NCBI GenBank assembly: GCA_018399855.1
Contig: JAGYNX010000045.1
Location: 1 to 10,820, forward strand
DNA length: 10,820 nt
DNA from: Spirochaetota bacterium
Lineage (GTDB): Bacteria > Spirochaetota > UBA4802 > UB4802
Direction of reading: 5' to 3'
How positions within the stretch are numbered: the stretch's first letter is position 1; every line of letters starts with the position of its first letter. A program made the position numbers and the translations under genes. Under the pieces are notes generated by a model. That model made no database searches, was not told the origin of the DNA, and worked only from the letters and a program-made list of their open reading frames with translations. Positions 1 through 6,930 of the stretch are shown piece by piece.

Positions 1-326
1 CTTCCTTCAAAACCGAATACCACGGCGCTGCTGTATACAAATGCCACGCTGATTGCAAGGGCGATAAGTGTCATCATGCCGGGTTGTCGTTTTTTCAGCT
101 CTCCTGTGAACCCACTCAGAAAGGGCCAACCGCCATAGAAATAAATTCCCGTGGAAAGGGCAAACAATACGTAGCTGCTTCCAGTAAAGCTGAAAGAAAA
201 CTTCAGAATTCCCTGGATCATGGGAGAAAGAATTATTATTGGTATGCTGATTGCAAGTGATATAAAAAACCTTTTACGGAAATCCCTGATCATCATGCGG
301 TGATGGGCGTTGTGATCATGTTTCAT
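1..326 (-). CDS. copB: CopB-type heavy-metal-translocating P-type ATPase, N-terminal part (gene continues past the left edge)
   Basis: Only the first 108 codons are in the window. P1B-type ATPases of the CopB kind use ATP to move copper or silver ions across the inner membrane, mostly outward. The short N-terminus is His-rich (MKHDHNAHHR), with no CxxC metal-binding domain, as in the CopB subgroup. It is followed by a basic segment (RDFRKRF), a first membrane helix ending in ILSPMIQG, a second helix with YFYGGWPFL, the stretch ELKKRQPGMMTL, and a third helix with VYSSAVVFG. I recognise these blocks as hallmarks of CopB-like pumps. The DKTGT phosphorylation site and CPH motif would lie outside the window. 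The ATG at 326-324 has GGAGGT four bases upstream (GGAGG at 335-331). A consensus -10 box and a perfect palindrome lie about 70-90 bases upstream. The family is secure; the ion (Cu+, Cu2+ or Ag+) is not. Confidence 0.88.
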   Translation of the reverse strand, partial: MKHDHNAHHRMMIRDFRKRFFISLAISIPIIILSPMIQGILKFSFSFTGSSYVLFALSTGIYFYGGWPFLSGFTGELKKRQPGMMTLIALAISVAFVYSSAVVFGFEG

Positions 327-393
327 GTGACCTCCGGCTGGAAGCAGTATATTCAGTAAAAAGAAAAGATCCCAATTAAGCAGTGTATAGTAT

Positions 394-416
394 ATTATAA
401 GGTAATTGCAATTACC
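394..416 (-). promoter_or_regulatory. Promoter -10 box with abutting 16-bp palindrome upstream of the metal ATPase
   Basis: On the minus strand a perfect -10 hexamer TATAAT occupies 399-394. One base upstream of it, 401-416 is a perfect 16-bp palindrome, GGTAATTGCAATTACC. No good -35 hexamer is visible 16-20 bases upstream of the -10, so the promoter would be weak unless helped by a regulator, or the palindrome is a repressor operator covering the spacer. Transcription would begin near 387, leaving a leader of about 60 bases before the ATPase start at 326. The palindrome is not one of the operators I know for CueR, CsoR, CopY, Fur or Zur. Its position suggests metal-responsive control of the ATPase, which is inference. 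Confidence 0.55.
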
Positions 417-501
417 GGATACCATGTATTTGTACTAGTGGAAAAGGTGAGAACTCATCACGTTTTGTGTTAGAGCGCGTATGAGGGTACGGAGAGGTGT
501 T

Positions 502-1173
502 TTATTTACTTGATTCCATTCCCCAGCGTATGGCATACATTACCAGTTCATCAGAGTCGGTTAGTTCAAGCTTCTTTTTTATGTTTCTGCGGTGTGTTTC
601 TACAGTGTTCACACTTATATTCAGCTTGTTTGCTATTTTCCTGGTTCCCAGCCCCTGGCCGAGAAGACGAAAAATATCAAATTCACGGTCGGTCAGGCTG
701 CCAACCGACGTCTGCTGTTCTTCACCTGATCCATGTAAAAGCCTGGAAACAATTTTTAATGAAGTGTTTTGCTTCAGGTAAAGCTCACCATCCAATACCG
801 TGTTGATAGCGGTGACGATCACATCTTCAACCTGGTTTTTCATTACATAGCCGCGGGCACCGGCCATGATTGATCGCTCGGCATACAACGAGTCATCATG
901 CATGGAGATTATCAGTGCTGGGATTGATGGATATCTTTTTTTCAGTGACGTGACCAGGTCGATACCGCTCGCGGTTCCTTCAAGGCTGATGTCAACCAGC
1001 ACAATATCAGGCTCAAGGTCGCTTATCAGCCTTATGGCATCATTAGCATTGCCTGATTCGCCGCACACAACCATGTTGTTTTCTTCTTCGATGATCATCC
1101 GCAATCCCTGCCGCACTATCGGATGATCGTCTACAACGAAGACCCGGATATTTTTAACATTCGCAGATGACAT
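502..1173 (-). CDS. NarL/FixJ-family DNA-binding response regulator
   Basis: A 223-residue two-domain transcription regulator of the usual NarL length. The receiver domain (about residues 8-125) has the acidic pair D15-D16 followed by HP, the phosphoacceptor D61 in DIVLVD, the switch residue S90 and the conserved K112. The C-terminal LuxR/GerE helix-turn-helix (about 155-205) contains SLTDREFDIFRLL, GTRKIANKL and the recognition segment SVNTVETHRRNIKKKL. The reading frame stays open to 1221, but the ATG at 1173-1171 is preferred: GGAGG (1183-1179) lies five bases before it and the extra 16 residues lack family character. A separate sigma-70 promoter lies upstream at 1306-1277. It sits downstream of the PAS protein and kinase genes and upstream of the metal ATPase, all in the same direction. 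Its partner kinase is not certain, because NarL-type regulators usually pair with HisKA_3 kinases while the local kinase is of the HisKA type. Targets are unknown. Confidence 0.93.
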   Translation of the reverse strand: MSSANVKNIRVFVVDDHPIVRQGLRMIIEEENNMVVCGESGNANDAIRLISDLEPDIVLVDISLEGTASGIDLVTSLKKRYPSIPALIISMHDDSLYAERSIMAGARGYVMKNQVEDVIVTAINTVLDGELYLKQNTSLKIVSRLLHGSGEEQQTSVGSLTDREFDIFRLLGQGLGTRKIANKLNISVNTVETHRRNIKKKLELTDSDELVMYAIRWGMESSK

Positions 1174-1276
1174 AACTTCCTCCGTTTGAAAGGGGAGTTT
1201 CAAATTTGAAAAACAACACAACAGGTGCTGCTTGTCAGTGTATTAGTACTGTCGATAAATGAGTGAATCAGGGTAA

Positions 1277-1306
1277 AATATATGTTTTTGAATGGCTGGT
1301 TGTCAA
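1277..1306 (-). promoter_or_regulatory. Sigma-70-type promoter of the response regulator
   Basis: Reading the minus strand, a consensus -35 TTGACA (1306-1301) is separated by 18 bases from TATATT (1282-1277), which matches the -10 consensus at five of six positions. Transcription would start near 1270, giving a leader of roughly 97 bases before the regulator's ATG at 1173. The promoter lies within 60 bases of the end of the PAS-protein gene, so the regulator can be expressed independently of the genes upstream of it. I see no convincing terminator between the PAS-protein stop and this promoter. Confidence 0.6.
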
Positions 1307-1332
1307 GATATGTTTTATTTTATGCTGAATTT

Positions 1333-1851
1333 TTATTCTTCATCATGGTTTAATTCCCAGTCTACTGCTCTTACATGCAGAGAACCATTTGCATCATCAA
1401 TAATAGATGATGCAACGCTGAAGAAATGTTTCTCACTGTTGTCATCAGTCCTGACCGAATATATTAATGCAGCAGGTAAGGTGTCAGTTGATTGTATTGA
1501 AAGCATGTGTTTCTTCATTTTAGTTCGGTCTTCATCTACAATACACTCAAGCCAGTTATCTAATGACAGTATTCCCTCTGTATGATGCAAACCAGTGGAT
1601 TCGAGATATTTTTCTGATAACCAGAATTTTTCAGGAAAAAAATTTCCGTTCGAGTCAAGTGAAAACTTGATGCTCCATGTTCCAGCTATCTGTTCAGATT
1701 TTGATGTATATTCATTGTGTATAATGATGGGTTCACGCAGCTGGATCCCAGAGTTTGCGATATATTTGTCTCTACTGTTGCCGGCTATAGCTTCCTGTTT
1801 TTTACCCTTTACGGGAATTTCTTCTGCCCGGTTTTGTGAAATAATTGTCAT
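1333..1851 (-). CDS. Small PAS-fold protein without an output domain
   Basis: A 172-residue soluble protein with no signal peptide or membrane segment. Residues 1-50 are polar and look disordered. Residues 55-165 resemble a PAS domain of the PAS_3 kind: GTWSIKFSLDSNGNF as the first strands, FWLSEKYLESTG where PAS domains have the F-alpha region, DNWLECIVDEDRTKMKKHM matching the common 'W...vhPeDr' block, then strands ending IIDDANGSLHVRAVDWEL. No kinase, cyclase, GGDEF, EAL or DNA-binding domain follows, so it could act as a free ligand- or redox-sensing partner of a nearby signalling protein. The ATG at 1851 has GGAGG six bases upstream (1862-1858). The stop codon of a truncated sodC lies 16 bases before this start, suggesting that sodC was once its upstream neighbour. 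The PAS assignment comes from pattern alone and could be wrong. Confidence 0.72.
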   Translation of the reverse strand: MTIISQNRAEEIPVKGKKQEAIAGNSRDKYIANSGIQLREPIIIHNEYTSKSEQIAGTWSIKFSLDSNGNFFPEKFWLSEKYLESTGLHHTEGILSLDNWLECIVDEDRTKMKKHMLSIQSTDTLPAALIYSVRTDDNSEKHFFSVASSIIDDANGSLHVRAVDWELNHDEE

Positions 1852-1867
1852 TGTCTCCCTCCATTCG

Positions 1868-2011
1868 CTATATGGGTTTTATGATACCACCCGCGATCCG
1901 TTTACCCGCATCACCTGCGGGGTCTGTCACATGGTCGTCTGCACCCATGTGTATAATTATTGATGTGCCACCTTCTTTAAAAAGAGAATTCTTTTTACCT
2001 TGTGTTACGCG
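1868..2011 (-). pseudogene. sodC: 3' remnant of a Cu/Zn superoxide dismutase gene
   Basis: The gap between the ferritin-like gene and the PAS-protein gene encodes, on the minus strand, 47 residues matching the C-terminal end of Cu/Zn superoxide dismutases. Visible blocks are NSLFKEGGTSIIIH, GADDH, TDPAGDAGKRIA and GGII, ending in a TAG at 1870-1868. In the known family the His of 'IIIH' is a copper ligand (His120 in human SOD1) and the Arg of 'GKRIA' is the active-site arginine (Arg143). The cysteine that normally follows (RxACG) is glycine here. The N-terminal two thirds, with the other metal ligands, are missing. An in-frame TGA at 2014-2012 closes the frame upstream, next to the end of the ferritin-like gene, which overlaps the fragment by seven bases. 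There is no ribosome site or plausible start, so this is a decayed relic. SOD identity is strong; the cause of truncation is inferred. Confidence 0.8.
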
Positions 2012-2475
2012 TCACCCATCCTGTTTCTCAGCTCGGTAAATTTTTTCAGGTGTTGGGCTTCTTCCTTTTTCAACCTCTCGAGTATATCAATTTCTTTTGA
2101 GTATTGCTGGTCATTTCCGAACATATCCTGCATCTGTGAGTAAAAAAGAATAGATTCCTTTTCCATTGAAACGGCTATGTCAAAGGTGTTTTTCCCTGCT
2201 GCTTTTTCAGGGTCTGATCCTCCGAATATTTCTGTATTGGCATATGCTTCAATAAGCATGTCTTCATCCATGTAGAAATGAGGATACGATTCTTCTTTAC
2301 GCACTCCCGTTGTTTCATTGAAAAGGTCGTGAAAGATCTGGATGTGTTCTTTCTCATCACTTATTATGTCATCAATTACCGCGTCATTGCTTCCATCTTT
2401 GAGTTTCTGGTAGAAATCAATACCCTTTCTTTCCATCTCAACTGCGATGTTATGAATAGTCTGTGCCGAAATCAT
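2005..2475 (-). CDS. Ferritin-like diiron protein (rubrerythrin-type domain, no rubredoxin domain)
   Basis: A 156-residue soluble protein with two similar helical hairpins, as in the ferritin-like/rubrerythrin superfamily. The first hairpin has A-x3-E-x5-FY (E15) and ExxH (E41, H44). The second has A-x3-E-x5-FY (E105) and ExxH (E139, H142). Four Glu and two His of this spacing would bind a diiron centre that typically reduces peroxide, oxidises iron or senses oxygen. There is no C-terminal Cys4 rubredoxin domain, so it is not a full rubrerythrin; electrons would have to come from elsewhere. A linker of about 50 residues (FYMDEDMLIEAYANTEIFGG within it) joins the hairpins. The ATG at 2475 has GGAGG nine bases upstream (2489-2485). 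The end of the gene abuts the sodC relic, so its last few residues may have been set by the same rearrangement. The substrate is unknown; protection against oxidative stress fits the context. Confidence 0.85.
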   Translation of the reverse strand: MISAQTIHNIAVEMERKGIDFYQKLKDGSNDAVIDDIISDEKEHIQIFHDLFNETTGVRKEESYPHFYMDEDMLIEAYANTEIFGGSDPEKAAGKNTFDIAVSMEKESILFYSQMQDMFGNDQQYSKEIDILERLKKEEAQHLKKFTELRNRMGDA

Positions 2476-2509
2476 TGTTTAGTACCTCCATTGAGTATAT
2501 ATGCTTGTA

Positions 2510-2539
2510 TATATAATCTACGAAGCCATCGTATCGCAA
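2510..2539 (-). promoter_or_regulatory. Possible weak promoter of the ferritin-like gene
   Basis: On the minus strand TTGCGA (2539-2534) lies 18 bases upstream of TATATA (2515-2510), each matching the sigma-70 consensus at four of six positions. The start at 2475 is about 40 bases downstream. The surrounding AT-rich stretch makes chance matches likely. The other 145 bases between the receptor gene and this gene show no terminator-like hairpin followed by T residues and no gene remnant that I recognise. Confidence 0.25.
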
Positions 2540-2620
2540 TGAATCACCGCTGTAAATCCATGGAAAGGATTGAAATGATATAGTGGAATCTGTTAGGGGG
2601 TACGGCTGGCGGTTGCGATT

Positions 2621-3478
2621 TTATTTCTTTTGCAACCTGTTAGCGATTTCCGGGTAAAGCTTTCTGACGCAATCAGGGCAGAGGCCATGTGAAAATGATA
2701 TATCTTTATGGGTGGCAAGATATTGTTCTACCTGTACCCATGATGATGGATCTTCGGGGTTCGCGTCATCCTCGCGGATCTTTTTGCAATTACTGCATAT
2801 GGGAAGTAATTTTTCCAGTTCTTCAAGTTCACTTCTCGCCTTGTTCAGTTTACGTATGCTTAGAAGAAGATTAAAGCTTATAAAGCCGATGATAATCAGT
2901 ACCGTGGCTATAACCAGTATTCGGATTATCATGCTGTTTCGTTCTGATTCAAGCTGGAGTTGGTAGACAACCTGGTTTACTCGTTCAAGAAGCAGTTCAT
3001 TATTGTTAAGCACATACTTCAACGAATCAGGGTTTCCGGAAGCCAGGAATTGTTCAACATGCATTCTATATTTTTGCCAGGCTGCAATGGAGTGTACCAG
3101 TCGTGCCTTTATATCCGGGTCATCTGTCATGGGAAGTGTGCCATGTTCGTTGTTCTGTGAATTAACTATGGCCTCGCCCCCGTAGGTGAGGGCTGCCAGT
3201 GTTGACTCGAATATATCCATACTGGATTGTATTTGTTGTTTCGTTGAAGCGTTGTACCGGAACAACAACAGGTCTTTAGTAATTTTCTGGGTTAACATTC
3301 TTTGCCGGCCGGCAAGATTTATTCGTATTCCATAATACATCTGTTTCCTGTTAAAATGGAACGCGGTTATGCTTAACGCGGCTATGATAAGAAAGAAACT
3401 GCCATACACCACAACCAGTCGTACTATTCCGGGCTTTTTCTTCTTACCGTATATTTTTTCAAGGGTGCTCAGTTCCAT
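2621..3478 (-). CDS. PilJ-type membrane receptor with a C-terminal Cys-rich motif
   Basis: A 285-residue inner-membrane protein. After a basic cytoplasmic start (GKKKKPG) comes a first transmembrane helix (about 20-42), then a mainly helical periplasmic domain (about 43-182) opening with NLAGRQRMLTQKITK (54-68), the signature of the PilJ/NarX-type sensor module also found in NarX-like kinases. A second transmembrane helix spans about 184-208. A short coiled coil (210-224) leads to a C-terminal motif with C228-x2-C231 (PICSNCKKIRED), W247, and HG-x-C267-x2-C270 before KLYP. I recognise this tail from the ends of many PAS and sensor proteins in delta-proteobacteria and spirochetes; its four Cys and H264 could bind zinc or another metal or sense redox. 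No kinase, HAMP or methyl-accepting domain is present. It starts 46 bases after the kinase gene, so co-transcription is likely. The ATG has AGAGG five bases upstream (3488-3484). Confidence 0.85.
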   Translation of the reverse strand: MELSTLEKIYGKKKKPGIVRLVVVYGSFFLIIAALSITAFHFNRKQMYYGIRINLAGRQRMLTQKITKDLLLFRYNASTKQQIQSSMDIFESTLAALTYGGEAIVNSQNNEHGTLPMTDDPDIKARLVHSIAAWQKYRMHVEQFLASGNPDSLKYVLNNNELLLERVNQVVYQLQLESERNSMIIRILVIATVLIIIGFISFNLLLSIRKLNKARSELEELEKLLPICSNCKKIREDDANPEDPSSWVQVEQYLATHKDISFSHGLCPDCVRKLYPEIANRLQKK

Positions 3479-3524
3479 TAATGCCTCTGCTTTTCGAATA
3501 ATTATATCATCAATATTGAGGATT

Positions 3525-6500
3525 TCAAGATTCTATAACTTGCAGGATCTTTGCTGTTAATTTGTCAGTGCTGAAAGGCTTGGCGATAAATCCGCTTGCC
3601 CCCAGGTCCAGTATTTTCTGGACTTTCGCGTCAAGACCAAAACCGGATGTAACAAGCACTTTAATCGAGGGATTGATCTTTCTGAGTGCGGTATACACGT
3701 CCAGACCTGACATGACTGGCATGGACATGTCAAGCAGAACAACATCTATGGTGTCCTGGTTAACTTTAAATAGTGTAATGGCTTCATCTCCATTTTCAGC
3801 GGTAAGTACCCTGTATCCCGCGTTTTCAAGAATACCACTTGCAATCTTGCGAATTGGTTTCTCGTCATCTACAACAAGAACCACACCTGAACCGCTGTGA
3901 ACTGCCATGGACTTCTTTTCTGCGGTTGCCTGGTTATCGTTATCACCCGCTACCGGGAGAAAAAGCTCTACAGAGGTTCCCCGGCCTGGTGTTGAATCAA
4001 CATCGATTATACCCTGATGCTGTTTTACTATGTTATAGACCATGGAAAGTCCAAGACCTGTTCCCATCTCTTTTTCCTTGGTGGTGAAGAAAGGTTCGAA
4101 CATATGTGCTTTTACATCATCATCCATTCCAATGCCATCATCGGAAACGGTTATGCAGGCGAATGGCAACTCTAGATCTTCAGCTGTTTTTCTTTCAACA
4201 ACGCTGAGCGAAACTGAAAGAGTGCCTCCCTCATCTTCATCTCTCATTATGGTCATTGCCTGGGAGGCGTTCACACACATGTTTAGAATGACCTGTTCAA
4301 TTCGTGTCTGGTCGGCGTATACAAAACAGGGGTCATCTGTAAAACGAAAGTCAAGAAATACGCTCTTGGGAAAACTGTTCTTGCATATATTCAGTACATG
4401 TTCCAGTGATTCGTTGAGGTCGAAATGCTTTTTTTCCATCTCCTGCCGTCTTGACAGTGATAGAAGCTGTTTAATCATTTCAACTGCCCTGTCGGATGAA
4501 TCACGTATGGTATTTATGTAACTCCACACCTCGTCAGCATTGTTGAGTTTCTGGTCATTGAGGAGGATGTCCAGTATTTCAACACTTCCAATGATGCCGC
4601 CCAGTACGTTGTTGAAATCATGGGCCAGTCCCCCTACCAGGGTACCGATGGCTTCCATCTTCTGTGCCTGCAGGAGCTGTTCTTCCAGGTTGATTTGCTC
4701 GGTAATATCTCGCTTGATGGCTGCGAAGTTGAGTATATTCCCGTAATCATCAATAATTGGGAATATCACCGACTCTTCATGTATATATTCCCCGTCCTTT
4801 CTCTTGTTGGTGATGTGTCCGGTCCACGTTTTTCCTGCCTCGATGGTCTCCCACAGGTCTTCGTAAAACCTGTGGGAATGAACACCACTATTAATAATGG
4901 AAGGCTTTTGGCCTATCACTTCGTCCCTGCTGTAACCGGTGATCTTCTCAAAAGCGGGATTCACGTACTGTATAGTCCCTTCCGTATCGGTGATGATGAT
5001 ATCTTCTGATGCCTGCTCCACCGTTGTGGCAAGCCGCCGCAGGGCGATTTCCGTTTCCTTTTTTTCAGTGATGTCCCGTCCCACCGACTGGTACCCGGTT
5101 GGGTTCCCGTAGTCATCGAAGAAAGCCCTGTCAATCCACTGGTGCCAGGCTGTTGAGCCGTCTCCCCGGATAACCCGGTGCTCATCAACCTTTACCGGAT
5201 GTTCAGGAGTGAGTGAATGAATCTTTACCCATACCTGTGCATGAAAATCTTCAGGGATGAATTCAAAAAAACTTTTCCCCACCATGTTTTCTGGTTCCAG
5301 GCCGAACTCCCGGCAATATGCCCTGTTGGCAAAAGTGATTATTCCGCCAGGATCCCAGCGGGTGATAAACTCGGTCTGGTCTTCTACTATACTGCGGTAA
5401 CGCAGCTCGTTTTGTTCGAGATCCCAGTATGCCCGCAGCAGCTCCTCGTTCTGGGCTTCAAATTCTTCGTTAGTTGCTTCCAGTTCCTCCATGGCGGCAT
5501 TTAGTTCCTGGTTCTTTTCATTCAGATAGATGTTGTTTTTTTCTAACTGGTCGCGTGAAGTATTTAATTTCCTGTTTAACTTGTTTATGGTGTTGGCCAG
5601 TCCAAGTGACGAGGTAAGCATAAGCCACATAAATGATAATTCAACTTTCCATTCTGTAAGGAAGAAAGATGATATAATACCGTATGATGAAAGAACCTGT
5701 ATGGGAACCATGATGAATATTGGCAGAAAACCTATGAGAAGGTATTTCGCGTTGGTATTTTTATGAAATGAATAGTACAAAGTTATTGTCAGGGTTCCAA
5801 TGGAAAGAATAACAAAAAAGATATTTAAGATGGTAACTGATAGCGTAAAATTCAGAAAAAAATGTATTATTATCATTATGGCCGATATGGATGAGAACGC
5901 GGTAAATAGTACCTGGATTTTTCTGGATGTAGTTTCTTTTGTCTTGAGAAATGAATTAAAAAACAGGCCTGCGAAACAAAGCATGGTAAAACCGAAAGTG
6001 GGATCTGAACGGTTTGCAAACCAGGGAGATGACGGCCATAAATACTGGTATGCTGAACCATTTATGCTGGCAAGAAAAATTGTTGAGCCTAGAGAGAACA
6101 GGCTGAAATACAGGTACTGTGGACCGCCCTCTCTTGAAGACAGGTAAATAATTAGATGGTATATACCTATGAAGAATAGAATACCATAAAAAATTGATAG
6201 TAATGAGTTGATGGTAATATTCTCTTTGATGAAAGCCGCCGGGGAATGGGCATACAGTTTGAAATTAAGCCTGCCCCTTGTGGCGATACGGAAATAGACG
6301 GTACTGGTTTTCTCAGTAATGCTGATGGGGAATGCAAATGTACGAGTTTGAATGCTCCTGTTGCCGAATGGTCTTCTGTCACCAGTATTTATTTCCTTCC
6401 AGGTACCTTTATCTCCGGGGATATACATATCAATTTTATCAAGTACTGGCCGGTCAATTTCAAGGAAAGCCCTTGTGTTTCCATCGGAAGAATACTTGAT

Positions 6501-6752
6501 TGGAAGCCTGAACCAGTACGTGCGTGATGTATAGCCTGCATTGAAAAAATCACTGCTAACATTCTTCCAGTTTACCCTTGTTCGCAATACCTGGTTGAAC
6601 GCAGCATCATTGTCGGTGAAATATATATATTCAAGACTGGAGGTGATATTTTCTGAATGAAGATCATTTTCCACTGAATACACAGCTTCTACCGTTTCAG
6701 GGAAGGTAAAAGTGGTGCACAGTGCAATTAATAATATCCCCAGCTTATTCAT
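3525..6752 (-). CDS. Membrane-bound hybrid histidine kinase: 7TMR-DISM, two PAS domains, HisKA, HATPase, receiver
   Basis: A 1075-residue sensor kinase (numbered from the ATG at 6752). A signal peptide (1-24) precedes a periplasmic 7TMR-DISMED2-like domain (about 30-170), seven transmembrane helices (about 182-388), a coiled coil (395-450), PAS-PAC 1 (about 452-565) and PAS-PAC 2 (about 578-690). The HisKA domain has H711 in GLAHDFNN. The ATPase domain has N828 (LNMCVNASQAM), SDDGIGM (D872), EPFFTT and GTGLGL (897-902). The C-terminal receiver (about 957-1075) has D962-D963, phosphoacceptor D1008 in VVLLDMSMP and K1058. All catalytic residues are present. It should sense an extracytoplasmic ligand and possibly a second signal by PAS; the ligand is unknown. 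No HPt domain is attached or nearby. GGAAG lies ten bases before the ATG; in-frame TTG codons at 6758 and 6755 are alternative starts. A near-perfect promoter lies at 6828-6801. Confidence 0.95.
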   Translation of the reverse strand: MNKLGILLIALCTTFTFPETVEAVYSVENDLHSENITSSLEYIYFTDNDAAFNQVLRTRVNWKNVSSDFFNAGYTSRTYWFRLPIKYSSDGNTRAFLEIDRPVLDKIDMYIPGDKGTWKEINTGDRRPFGNRSIQTRTFAFPISITEKTSTVYFRIATRGRLNFKLYAHSPAAFIKENITINSLLSIFYGILFFIGIYHLIIYLSSREGGPQYLYFSLFSLGSTIFLASINGSAYQYLWPSSPWFANRSDPTFGFTMLCFAGLFFNSFLKTKETTSRKIQVLFTAFSSISAIMIIIHFFLNFTLSVTILNIFFVILSIGTLTITLYYSFHKNTNAKYLLIGFLPIFIMVPIQVLSSYGIISSFFLTEWKVELSFMWLMLTSSLGLANTINKLNRKLNTSRDQLEKNNIYLNEKNQELNAAMEELEATNEEFEAQNEELLRAYWDLEQNELRYRSIVEDQTEFITRWDPGGIITFANRAYCREFGLEPENMVGKSFFEFIPEDFHAQVWVKIHSLTPEHPVKVDEHRVIRGDGSTAWHQWIDRAFFDDYGNPTGYQSVGRDITEKKETEIALRRLATTVEQASEDIIITDTEGTIQYVNPAFEKITGYSRDEVIGQKPSIINSGVHSHRFYEDLWETIEAGKTWTGHITNKRKDGEYIHEESVIFPIIDDYGNILNFAAIKRDITEQINLEEQLLQAQKMEAIGTLVGGLAHDFNNVLGGIIGSVEILDILLNDQKLNNADEVWSYINTIRDSSDRAVEMIKQLLSLSRRQEMEKKHFDLNESLEHVLNICKNSFPKSVFLDFRFTDDPCFVYADQTRIEQVILNMCVNASQAMTIMRDEDEGGTLSVSLSVVERKTAEDLELPFACITVSDDGIGMDDDVKAHMFEPFFTTKEKEMGTGLGLSMVYNIVKQHQGIIDVDSTPGRGTSVELFLPVAGDNDNQATAEKKSMAVHSGSGVVLVVDDEKPIRKIASGILENAGYRVLTAENGDEAITLFKVNQDTIDVVLLDMSMPVMSGLDVYTALRKINPSIKVLVTSGFGLDAKVQKILDLGASGFIAKPFSTDKLTAKILQVIES

Positions 6753-6800
6753 CAACAATATGCTTCCATGTAATAGTACCGACTTATATATTTTGGAATT

Positions 6801-6828
6801 ATTATAACACTGTCATAGGTGTTGTCAA
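6801..6828 (-). promoter_or_regulatory. Strong extended -10 promoter of the hybrid kinase with a dyad in the spacer
   Basis: On the minus strand perfect hexamers TTGACA (6828-6823) and TATAAT (6806-6801) are 16 bases apart, and TG one base before the -10 adds an extended -10 element. Transcription would begin near 6794, giving a leader of about 42 bases. Between and touching the hexamers is an inverted repeat AACAC-8-GTGTT (6806-6823), a possible operator that would let a repressor block this otherwise very strong promoter. Confidence 0.75.
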
Positions 6829-6930
6829 TTGAATATTGTTAAGCAGAAAATATGGAAATATTAAAATAACTTTTTCAATTTATATTATTCGTGACTACAA
6901 GTATAGTTAAAAAATATAAAAGGAAATCAA

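Noticed and set aside
437..465. Possible terminator after the response regulator (GTGA...TCAC followed by CTTTT on the minus strand)
   Set aside because: The stem is four pairs and the T tract is short, so chance is more likely; read-through to the ATPase cannot be excluded.
4042..4521. 159-codon open frame on the plus strand inside the hybrid kinase
   Set aside because: It lies opposite the HisKA and ATPase domains, has no ribosome site of note and no family character.
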